Origin: Legionellaceae bacterium
GTDB taxonomy: Bacteria > Pseudomonadota > Gammaproteobacteria > Legionellales > Legionellaceae
Direction of reading: 5' to 3'
DNA: 5,046 bases
Assembly: GCA_947473535.1 (NCBI GenBank)
Contig: CANJFK010000127.1
Span: 1-5,046 of the forward strand
Under the pieces are notes generated by a model. It was given only the letters and a program-made list of their open reading frames with translations. It did no database searches and was not told where the DNA came from. Of this stretch, positions 1-5,010 are shown piece by piece. Made by a program: the position numbers and the translations under genes. Position 1 is the stretch's first letter, and every line of letters begins with the position of its first letter.

Positions 1-7
1 GTGAAGC

Positions 8-120
8 AACCCAGGCCTTTTGGAGTCTGATTATTCCTGAATTTTGCACGCGAATTGAACAAAAATTAGTCCACTCAAGGCCATGCTCACAACATCTGCA
101 AAATTCAAACCCCCTGGGTT
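8..120. other. Nested inverted repeats, possible structured RNA of an IS110/IS1111-type element
   Basis: Two perfect inverted repeats are nested here. AACCCAGG at 8-15 pairs with CCTGGGTT at 113-120, and TGAATTTTGCA at 38-48 pairs with TGCAAAATTCA at 97-107. Internal loops of 22 and 5 nt lie between the stems, and a 48-nt apical loop lies inside them. GGCCTT at 14-19 can alternatively pair with AAGGCC at 77-82. I see no convincing reading frame in this stretch. It lies about 90 bp upstream of the start of an IS110/IS1111-type transposase remnant. Elements of that family carry a non-coding end that specifies a structured bridge RNA, so a bridge-RNA-like role is possible, but this is inference. 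The strand of any transcript is unknown. It could instead be unrelated palindromic DNA cut by the window edge. Confidence 0.4.
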
Positions 121-165
121 AATAGTATGGACCCTACCACTTTTAAAAGGCTTCTATGTGAGCCA

Positions 166-188
166 GAATGAAAATGTGAAGTTCATTC
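166..188 (+). repeat. 7-bp inverted repeat in the leader of the IS110-type remnant
   Basis: GAATGAA at 166-172 and TTCATTC at 182-188 form a perfect 7-bp stem with a 9-nt loop. It ends ten bases before the GGAGG ribosome binding site of the truncated transposase. Subterminal inverted repeats are known near the ends of some IS1111-group elements, so this may belong to the left end of the element, which I guess begins near 125-135. It could also be a translational hairpin or chance. Confidence 0.3.
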
Positions 189-209
189 AAAAAAAATGGA
201 GGATCCATA

Positions 210-278
210 GTGAGTAATATTAAAGTATTAGGTATTGATTTGGCCAGCGATTCCCGCTTAAATCGTATGCCAGCCTAA
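210..278 (+). pseudogene. Truncated IS110/IS1111-family transposase, N-terminal fragment only
   Basis: A strong ribosome binding site, GGAGG at 198-202, sits 7 nt before a GTG start at 210. The reading begins MSNIKVLGIDLA, which matches the start of the DEDD transposase/recombinase of the IS110 family: a hydrophobic strand ending in GIDLA, whose Asp is the first catalytic residue of the RuvC-like domain. Family proteins are usually over 300 residues. Here similarity stops after about 12 codons, at 245, and the frame ends 10 residues later at TAA 276-278. Those last codons come from the terminal repeat and adjoining sequence of the neighbouring DDE element. The fragment therefore cannot encode an active enzyme. 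Good SD spacing and preserved start codons suggest the truncation is fairly recent. Family assignment rests on a short motif, hence moderate confidence. Confidence 0.6.
245..258 (+). repeat. Left terminal inverted repeat of the DDE element
   Basis: CAGCGATTCCCGCT is matched, with one difference, by the reverse complement of 1822-1835. It forms the abrupt junction with the IS110-type transposase fragment: the reading frame crosses the repeat and ends soon after. Because the partner lies just beyond the 5' flank of the transposase gene, this pair is the natural candidate for the element ends. Confidence 0.55.
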
Positions 279-428
279 AAAACACAGGCATGTTTTAAAT
301 TTGATCAAATAAGATTTTGACATCCCTTAAACTTCCTTTTCAAACCAAAGAACATCATACCCTTCTCTATTAAAAGAGCACCTACAGGCAATAAAAACCA
401 AGAACGAACGATTTTTATCCGCTCAAGA

Positions 429-1671
429 TCAAGCAATTAACCACCCACTTCCAATCGGAGGTGGTCTAGAGCTTGGGTCACCAATAAAAGTATACAAATG
501 ATACCAGCTTTCCCAGATACCAATATCAATGCGATTCCGCACTTGGTCGATTAAAAAAGCAAGCATCATGAGCACGGCCATCACAGAGCATAAATTTTTA
601 TAACCATGACCATAATTATGCTCAAAATTGTAACCCCTAATTTTTGAGTGTGTTAAACGTTTCATTCTCGATTTTCCATCGAGCGCGCCCAGCACGCATG
701 ACTTCATAGACATTGTCTGATGTTAGAGATAGCTTGGTGACCCAACTAAAATGTTGCTTGCGTCCATCTTTTTTAGTTTCCCAATACTTCATCACCTTCA
801 CACGATAATCGTAGTTGGCATCATTTAACGGCACATCGGTATAGGAATGAAATTCATGTTGAGTCCCGACATCATCCGTGTATTGCTGTACCATCGGCTT
901 CGAATCGTTAATCCAGTCAAAGAGATATTTGTGGTCGCCAGGTTTAACGCCAATAACATACTGCATATTTAACGAGTCGAGCAGCGATAAATGCGGGAAA
1001 TTAGAGGCTAACCCGTCTTCAACAATAAGTACTTTAAGATGAGGATGTTCTCGACGAAAATCAGACAGTAAGCGTTTGGCCGCATTTCTTTCGCAGTCAT
1101 TTTTCGTATCACCATCACCTTTAACAATCGGCTCCGGTGCTAAAGGAATCACTTCACGGTGATCAGGGTGAACAAGCACTGCGCCTAACATTTGGTGATA
1201 ATATTCTATGCGGCCATTCCTATTGTGTTTTTCACAACAGCATTCGCAATGCACCTTTTCTGATGAGAACTGGCCTGTCCCATCCAATGAAAATATATAA
1301 TGGCTATTCAAATAACGGTATGACTCTAGTGCTTTACCTCGTTGCAAATAAGCAAAAATCTTTTTAAACGGCCGCCTTAACTGGTGTGGCGACACAATAT
1401 CCAATCGCTCACGCATGCATGTATCACTGGGGGCTTTCTCAACGCCATACAAGGTATGCAAATTACGTCGTGTCCAGGGCTCAGATGCTTTATCTTTTTC
1501 AAATTGAAGTAACGACGGCATTTTAAATCCAAAAACAGCAAGCCCTGACATGATGCAGTCTTGCCAACTGTATTCTGAATTTTTAATCACTTAAAATTGT
1601 TCTTGAAGCAAGCTGTGCTTCACTACTTTATGCAAACCATCTGCTGATAAATGCTTCCTGATAAAACCCAT
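429..1671 (-). pseudogene. Broken DDE transposase of an IS4/ISNCY-like family
   Basis: The true start is probably ATG at 1671-1669, with a TGAGGGA ribosome binding site just upstream. It gives 26 residues (MGFIRKHLSADGLHK...) before an in-frame TAA at 1593-1591. Reading then continues in the same frame from GTG 1590. The main part (1590-637) holds a DDE core: Asp in IFSLDGT (residue 103 counted from that GTG), Asp in VLIVEDGL (192) and Glu in RWKIENETF (308), which fits the R-x3-E signature. A Cys/His cluster (CECCCEKH, 115-122) follows the first Asp. After LKN one extra base shifts the frame. The homologous sequence resumes one frame over as RGYNFEHNYGHGYKNL and runs to FLIDQV, then appears shortened before WESWYHLYTFIG and ends in a palindrome at 429. 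A stop, a frameshift and a damaged tail make it non-functional. Confidence 0.8.
430..475 (-). repeat. Imperfect palindrome at the 3' end of the transposase frame
   Basis: CCACTTCC at 445-452 pairs with GGAGGTGG at 457-464 around an AATC loop (8 bp, one G-U pair). An outer stem of CAAGC at 430-434 with GCTTG at 471-475 extends it. No U-tract follows on either strand, so a simple intrinsic terminator is unlikely. On the minus strand it supplies the final codons of the broken transposase frame (the PPPIGSG region), which do not look like normal transposase sequence. The shape, an AAGCTC-like lead into a G/C-rich imperfect hairpin, recalls the subterminal hairpins of IS200/IS605-type elements. 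It may be a remnant of one, but this is only a resemblance. Confidence 0.4.
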
Positions 1672-1691
1672 TGATCCCTCAACGTTACGCC

Positions 1692-1736
1692 GATGAAACC
1701 CTGTCGGGCACCTTCTCCCATCAATGGGAGAAGGCG
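1692..1736. repeat. REP-like palindromic repeat
   Basis: CCTTCTCCCA at 1711-1720 and TGGGAGAAGG at 1725-1734 form a perfect 10-bp stem with a TCAA loop. It is preceded by a GATGAAACCCTGTCGGGCA segment (1692-1710). This arrangement resembles a family of intergenic palindromes that I recall from several proteobacteria: a GATGAGGG/CCCTTCGGGCAC-like half next to a TTCTCCC hairpin. That memory is not checked. There is no T-tract on either side, so a terminator is unlikely. It lies 20 bp upstream of the transposase start, inside the inferred limits of the DDE element. It may have inserted into the element's leader, or the element may be shorter than I infer. Confidence 0.55.
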
Positions 1737-1821
1737 TTATTACTGAACAATTGCGCATGGTTTACGAAATCTTTTTTTCAAATGCACCTAAAACCCTTTG
1801 TTTTACTATAGATTTTTTAAT

Positions 1822-1835
1822 AGCGGGAATTGCTG
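1822..1835 (-). repeat. Right terminal inverted repeat of the DDE element
   Basis: On the minus strand this reads CAGCAATTCCCGCT and matches the left repeat at 245-258 in 13 of 14 positions. The reading frame of the neighbouring unknown gene runs into it and takes its last codons (SNSRY and stop) from it, so the element probably interrupted that gene's 3' part. Confidence 0.55.
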
Positions 1836-2370
1836 CGTAGATCTATAATTCGTCGATTATTTTTATCTGGAGCCGCTGAAACATGAATCGGCATACTGGA
1901 TTTATTACGCGTAACTAGATTTGTAAAAAATCTAACCGCCATTGCAGTACGACTTGTTGGCGCTGGTTTTTTAGTATTTAGTTGTGATTCCCATATATGT
2001 GCATAATCGACAAAACAAGTTGATATAAATGTCTTTTCTTCAAAATCTGGCTTGTCAGCGCGTAAGTCATCTTCTCCACTATGATTATTTAAATTACCTT
2101 TGCGTGCTAAATACGCTAATTTATTTAAAAAATAGTCGCATGGATTGCTCAACAAATTTTTATGATGTTCGACGATATTTTCAATCGCAAGATAAAATAT
2201 CACTACGCGCAGTTTATGTTTCTTAAATAACTCATCTGAAATCTGTTTGGAATCAGCCCATTCATTGAGGTTGGTCAAATAACGAATAACGGTGTGTATT
2301 TTGTTTTTATAGTAATCCTGAAATACTTCACCTAAAAGTCGTCCCAAAGCAGGGGTATTAATCCCTCTGC

Positions 2371-2377
2371 TTTTTTT
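2371..2377 (-). repeat. A7 homopolymer at the frame break
   Basis: On the coding (minus) strand the run reads GATG followed by seven A and then GCAG. The upstream frame reads IDEKKQRD and stops. With six A it would continue as IDEKSRGINTPALG into the long downstream frame. A one-base length change in the run thus explains the break between the two ORFs. It could be a fixed mutation, a variable tract or a sequencing error. Confidence 0.65.
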
Positions 2378-2553
2378 CATCAATCATGAATTGATTTATA
2401 CTAAATGAGCGCATCTCGATATCATCCATGATCACAGCAAGCGGTGGTATGGGCGTCACAATATGACTGCACGTTGATTGTGTCATCGGTGTTACAGATA
2501 AATTACGTGACGAGCTAATAGAATCAAGCGAGGTAAATTTAGTGTTACTTTCA

Positions 2554-2603
2554 ATAGGGCGTGTTGACAATTGCTCCCCCCGCCAATTGTCAACACGCCC
2601 TAT
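2554..2603. repeat. Perfect 20-bp palindrome flanked by TA, possible miniature IS or solo IS ends
   Basis: ATAGGGCGTGTTGACAATTG at 2554-2573 is the exact reverse complement of 2584-2603, with only a 10-nt C-rich loop (CTCCCCCCGC) between. Taking GGGCG...CGCCC as the element gives 46 bp flanked by TA on both sides, which could be a TA target duplication. Ends beginning GGGCGTGTTGACA resemble terminal repeats of some IS5-family elements, so two ends joined with almost no interior is a reasonable reading. It lies inside the 5' part of a broken gene and ends that gene's N-terminal frame. The embedded TTGACA on both strands resembles a -35 box, but I see no well-spaced -10 box. There is no U-tract of the kind expected for a terminator. 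Confidence 0.7.
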
Positions 2604-2723
2604 ATTTTTCACAAAGATTATCGTAAATATCATTATAAATAATGTTGACACCGCCTCGTTCATGAATAATATCTTGTAATAATGCTATATAATTTTCCAT
2701 TAGTACTTTTCAAAAGTGAACGA

Positions 2724-2754
2724 ACTATAATTTAATTGTAAAAAATTATAACAA
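2724..2754 (-). promoter_or_regulatory. Weak candidate promoter of the broken unknown gene
   Basis: On the minus strand a TTGTTA (2754-2749) lies 19 nt before TATAGT (2729-2724), which is about 25 nt upstream of the ATG at 2700. The -10 box matches consensus at five positions but the spacing is long. The same stretch holds an AT-rich inverted repeat (TATAATTT 2726-2733 with AAATTATA 2743-2750), which may make the match fortuitous. ACTTTT-C-AAAAGT at 2705-2717 is another small palindrome, close to the start codon. Confidence 0.25.
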
Positions 2755-2760
2755 AACCGC

Positions 2761-2851
2761 TTGGACTAATAAAGATGAGAGAAGATGAAACGCGTATAAG
2801 AGCTGAGGCTGCTCACATGGTATTGTGAAAAGGATTTGCAATCCAGTCCAA
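2761..2851. other. Intergenic region closed by a 7-bp stem
   Basis: TTGGACT at 2761-2767 pairs with AGTCCAA at 2845-2851. The hairpin GGATT-TGC-AATCC (2832-2844) abuts its 3' arm directly, and a short GAGC/GCTC stem (2800-2803 with 2811-2814) lies between. The layout suggests a three-branched fold, but no tRNA signatures are present. On the plus strand the same stretch holds a 17-codon ORF, MREDETRIRAEAAHMVL (2775-2828), without a good ribosome binding site, which may be a gene remnant. I cannot assign a function. Confidence 0.3.
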
Positions 2852-2862
2852 TTCAGTATACT
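2836..2862 (+). promoter_or_regulatory. Candidate promoter of the membrane protein gene
   Basis: TATACT at 2857-2862 is a good -10 box (five of six consensus positions), 33 nt before the start codon at 2896. The only -35 candidate is TTGCAA at 2836-2841, with a short 15-nt spacer. It overlaps the GGATT/AATCC hairpin. A start site near 2869 would give a leader of about 27 nt that contains the ribosome binding site. Confidence 0.35.
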
Positions 2863-2895
2863 AATTTAAGATAGACTATTTATAAGAGGTGATCT

Positions 2896-3315
2896 ATGTT
2901 TGGTTCAATAATCAATTCATTTTTTTTATCACAGATTCTGGGATTATATTTAATAATATCCGCGATTATTATGTGGAGCCGAGCGGATTTCTATCGCGAT
3001 CTGGTAAGACATATCGACTTAAAACACGGGACTTTGATTATCGGCGCTTCGTTTGGCATGTTATTGGGTCTTTTTTTGGTGGACATCCATAATATTTGGG
3101 TATTTAAACCGCGCGTTGTCGTAACGTTGTTTTGCTGGCTTGTTCTTGTTCAATCTATTTTGTGGCTGTCTATGCCGGAAAAAATGCTCGCATTAATGAA
3201 GCGGGTGTATTCAGGTATTGGATATTATGCTCTAACGTTTATTATGGCTGGATTGGGAACCATTTTGGTGAGTAGAGGCATGTACTTATTTGTTAAACAT
3301 AACTTGGGTTTTTAA
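2896..3315 (+). CDS. Small integral membrane protein of unknown function, four predicted helices
   Basis: The 139-residue product is hydrophobic, with four likely membrane segments at about residues 8-27, 46-66, 73-92 and 109-127. They are separated by short charged loops (SRADFYRDLVRHIDLKHG, MPEKMLALMKRVYSG). There is no signal peptide cleavage motif, so the first helix is probably retained and the protein resides in the inner membrane. The start is ATG 2896, preceded by AAGAGGT at 2884-2890 with 5-nt spacing. An overlapping frame starting at 2889 lacks this support. I do not recognise conserved catalytic or binding motifs and name no function. It stands alone between the decayed region and a convergent catabolic operon, and shows no damage. 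Length, even codon use and the clear ribosome binding site support a real gene. Confidence 0.85.
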   Translation: MFGSIINSFFLSQILGLYLIISAIIMWSRADFYRDLVRHIDLKHGTLIIGASFGMLLGLFLVDIHNIWVFKPRVVVTLFCWLVLVQSILWLSMPEKMLALMKRVYSGIGYYALTFIMAGLGTILVSRGMYLFVKHNLGF

Positions 3316-3339
3316 TGCTGGTACAACGTTTTACCGAAC

Positions 3340-3365
3340 CTGTCCTGTTGAATCATACAGGACAG
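3340..3365. terminator. Stem-loop between convergent genes, probable bidirectional terminator
   Basis: CTGTCCTGT at 3340-3348 and ACAGGACAG at 3357-3365 make a perfect 9-bp stem with an 8-nt loop. It lies in the 71-bp gap between the stop of the membrane protein gene (3315) and the stop of maiA (3387), as expected for a shared terminator of convergent units. No strong T-run follows on either strand (only GTTCGGTAAAACG on the minus side), so termination may be weak or factor-assisted. Confidence 0.5.
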
Positions 3366-3386
3366 AATTCGTGAAGCAATACTCGC

Positions 3387-4019
3387 CTAACTGGGTTCCG
3401 GTGCAGCATTTTTGAACGAGGAAAGTGTTAGGCAATAGTCGTTAATTTCATTAATGAGAGGATAATGGTCCATTGGGAAACCATAACGTTTGGCGTTGTA
3501 TACTTGAGGGATCAAACAAATGTCAGCTAAAGAGACGTCGTGTCCATAGCATACATGATTTTTACGTGGTAAAGCCCTCAGCTTTATTTCAATGGCGTCA
3601 AATCCTTCGTTCAACCAGCGGTGGTACCATTCAGTGACTTGGTTTTCTGTGGCTTGAAATTGTGCACGTAATTGCTTTAATACACGGAGATTATTCAGTG
3701 GATGCATGTCACAAGCAATAATCATGGCTAAGCTTCTCACTTGAGCGCGTGCGAGTGGACTTTGTGGTAACAAGGCTGGACTGGGATTCATTTCCTCTAA
3801 ATATTCAATGATGGCCAATGATTGGCTTAAGATATGCCCATTTTCATCAAGCGTTGGGACTAATCCTTGTGGATTAATAGCTAAATATTCAGGACGATGT
3901 TGTTCGCCGCCGTTATTGATCAAATGCACGGTAAGTGCTTCATAACTTATCTGTTTAATGTTTAATGCAATACGCACTCGGTAGCTGGATGAGGAGCGAT
4001 AATAATTATAAAGTTTCAC
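3387..4019 (-). CDS. maiA: Maleylacetoacetate isomerase (zeta-class glutathione transferase)
   Basis: This cytosolic enzyme uses glutathione to isomerise maleylacetoacetate to fumarylacetoacetate in tyrosine/homogentisate breakdown. I choose GTG 4019-4017: it has AGGGA at 4029-4025 with 5-nt spacing and gives the family-typical N-terminus KLYNYYRSS and 210 residues. The longer ATG frame (4061) adds a non-homologous tail inside fahA. The N-terminal thioredoxin-like domain (about 1-80) has SSSSYRVRIAL (9-19), the zeta-class active-site motif with Ser in place of the Cys of the SSCxWR form; bacterial members vary here. It also has NPQGLVPTL (49-57) and SQSLAIIEYL (65-74), which bind glutathione. 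The helical C-terminal domain carries DMHPLNNLRVL (104-114) and a VSLADICLIPQVYNA segment (162-176). The gene overlaps the end of fahA by 14 nt, so coupled translation is likely. The gene looks intact. Confidence 0.93.
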   Translation of the reverse strand: MKLYNYYRSSSSYRVRIALNIKQISYEALTVHLINNGGEQHRPEYLAINPQGLVPTLDENGHILSQSLAIIEYLEEMNPSPALLPQSPLARAQVRSLAMIIACDMHPLNNLRVLKQLRAQFQATENQVTEWYHRWLNEGFDAIEIKLRALPRKNHVCYGHDVSLADICLIPQVYNAKRYGFPMDHYPLINEINDYCLTLSSFKNAAPEPS

Positions 4020-5010
4020 AGTAATCCCTATTGGCTTGTACCTGTTGCTTAATCGTTCCAAACACGTTTTCTTCTTGGCTGTTTTTCATTTCAATCTGAA
4101 TGGTATCACCAAATCGCATAAATGGAGTGCTCGGTTTTCCTTCGGCAAGAATTTCTAACATGCGCTTTTCAGAAATGCAAGAGGAGCCTTTGCTGCGATC
4201 AAGATTAGAAACGGTACCCGAGCCAATAATCGTACCAGCACTTAATGATCTTGTTTTTGCGGCATGTGCAATTAGTTCCGGGAATGAAAAAGTCATGTCA
4301 ATGCCGGCGTTGGGTGCACCAAATAATTCACCGTTTAAATAACTGCAGAGGGGCAAATGCAGGCGTTTACCGTCCCAATGTGGATCTAATTCATCCGGAG
4401 TGACTGCTACTGGAGAGAAACTGCTGGCCGGCTTGGACTGGAAAAAACCAAACCCTTTTGCTATTTCATCGGGAATGAGATTACGTAAAGAGACATCGTT
4501 CACTAACATCAATAAACGAATGTGCTTTTCTGCGGATTTAGCATCAATTCCCATGGCTACATCGTCGGTAATAATAGCGACTTCTGCTTCAAAATCAATG
4601 CCAAATGATTCATCCATCGCAATAATTGGATCGTGCGGACCGAGGAATCCATCAGAGCCACCTTGATACATGAGTGGATCTGTCCAAAAATTTGCGGGCA
4701 TTTCTGCTTTACGTGCCTTGCGTACTAATTCAACGTGATTGACGTAAGCACTACCGTCTGCCCATTGATACGCGCGAGGCAATGGAGACTCCATTTGAGC
4801 CGCATTAAAAGCAAAGGCTTGTTCCAGTTGATTAGCATTTAATTGCACGTAGATATTATTTAATGCCGGCGAAAGTGTATTCCAGTTCTCAATAGCCATT
4901 TGTAACGTTGATGCGATTTGAGGGACGCGGACTGCCATGGATAACGAGCGATTAACGACACATAACTCACCATCGCGGCATTTTTTGGATTTAAGCGTGG
5001 CTAATTTCAT
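4006..5010 (-). CDS. fahA: Fumarylacetoacetate hydrolase (fumarylacetoacetase)
   Basis: This cytosolic enzyme splits fumarylacetoacetate into fumarate and acetoacetate, the last step of tyrosine degradation. The 334-residue product fits the shorter bacterial form. It has an N-terminal SH3-like domain (about 1-75, beginning MKLATLKSKKCRDGELCVV), then the catalytic FAH fold. PLPRAYQWADGSAYVNHVEL (77-96) and WTDPLMYQGGSDGFLGP (109-125) are characteristic. The divalent-metal site is seen in FEAEVA (Glu141 and Glu143) and NDVS (Asp172), and the catalytic-site lysine is probably Lys193 in QSKP. GSGTVSN (263-269) is the conserved C-terminal motif. ATG 5010 is preceded by GAGGGG at 5021-5016 and overlaps the stop of the upstream hpd-like gene (ATGA). 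Its own end overlaps maiA. The three genes thus form a tightly packed operon transcribed from beyond the right edge. No lesions are seen. Confidence 0.94.
   Translation of the reverse strand: MKLATLKSKKCRDGELCVVNRSLSMAVRVPQIASTLQMAIENWNTLSPALNNIYVQLNANQLEQAFAFNAAQMESPLPRAYQWADGSAYVNHVELVRKARKAEMPANFWTDPLMYQGGSDGFLGPHDPIIAMDESFGIDFEAEVAIITDDVAMGIDAKSAEKHIRLLMLVNDVSLRNLIPDEIAKGFGFFQSKPASSFSPVAVTPDELDPHWDGKRLHLPLCSYLNGELFGAPNAGIDMTFSFPELIAHAAKTRSLSAGTIIGSGTVSNLDRSKGSSCISEKRMLEILAEGKPSTPFMRFGDTIQIEMKNSQEENVFGTIKQQVQANRDYCETL

Larger units (their letters stand above)
245..1835 (-). mobile_element. DDE-transposase insertion sequence, defective
   Basis: The limits are set by a pair of inverted repeats, CAGCGATTCCCGCT at 245-258 and, on the opposite strand, CAGCAATTCCCGCT at 1835-1822. 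They match at 13 of 14 positions, followed by looser AT-rich similarity. They enclose one broken transposase gene on the minus strand (429-1671) with non-coding flanks of about 184 bp (245-428) and 164 bp (1672-1835). The total of about 1.59 kb is a normal size for a one-gene IS. The bases flanking the two ends do not form a target-site duplication, and the left flank is an IS110-type gene while the right flank is an unrelated gene. A deletion or recombination after insertion is therefore likely. The 245-428 tail holds no gene that I can support. The exact outer ends are inferred from the repeat match only. Confidence 0.6.
1817..2700 (-). pseudogene. Unknown protein gene, broken by a palindrome, a frameshift and an IS end
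   Basis: I do not recognise the product. The best start is ATG 2700-2698, opening a frame with natural-looking sequence (MENYIALLQDIIHERGGV through DNLCEKY). That frame hits a stop at 2592-2590 inside a 50-nt palindrome (2554-2603). Beyond the palindrome the coding signal is one frame over (IESNTKFTSLDSISSS to FMIDEKKQRD) and ends at TAA 2360-2358. A second shift, at an A7 run (2377-2371), moves it to the frame from ATG 2380 to TAA 1817. That third part (about 187 residues) is charged and mostly helical-looking, with LGRLLGEVFQDYYKN and RVVIFYLAIENIVEHH near its start. I see no signal peptide or clear membrane segment. Its last codons belong to the right IS end. Joined, the parts would give roughly 280 residues. 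In this genus-like context a secreted effector is conceivable, but no motif shows it. Alternatively the 187-residue ORF might still be translated alone, though it has no good ribosome binding site. Confidence 0.6.

Noticed and set aside
1137..1367. Plus-strand ORF of 76 residues
   Set aside because: It is antisense to the DDE core of the transposase and is a shadow frame.
1711..1734. Intrinsic terminator from the perfect hairpin
   Set aside because: No T-tract follows on either strand, and the flanking half-site suggests a dispersed repeat instead.
2029..2226. Plus-strand ORF of 65 residues
   Set aside because: It is antisense to the coherent part of the unknown minus-strand gene, with no ribosome binding site.
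2371..2380. Programmed -1 frameshifting at A AAA AAG, as in dnaX
   Set aside because: The heptamer is in the right phase, but a -1 shift leads to the wrong frame. The downstream coding frame needs +1 (or -2).
2358..2663. A 101-residue ORF starting MNEAVSTLFIMIFTIIF with an apparent N-terminal membrane helix
   Set aside because: Its first 20 codons are a shadow of the more natural MENYIALLQ frame starting at 2700, and the next ones are the palindrome. Only the part after about 2553 looks like real coding sequence.
2761..2851. A tRNA gene suggested by a 7-bp outer stem next to a 5-bp hairpin
   Set aside because: The presumed T-loop has only 3 nt and no TTCRA motif. There is no proper D-arm or anticodon arm.
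4020..4061. Longer maiA start at ATG 4061
   Set aside because: The added residues lie in the fahA 3' end and do not resemble the family. GTG 4019 has the ribosome binding site and the correct N-terminus.
4100..4666. Two plus-strand ORFs of 80 and 88 residues
   Set aside because: They lie wholly antisense to the well-conserved fahA and have no supporting start signals or recognisable motifs.
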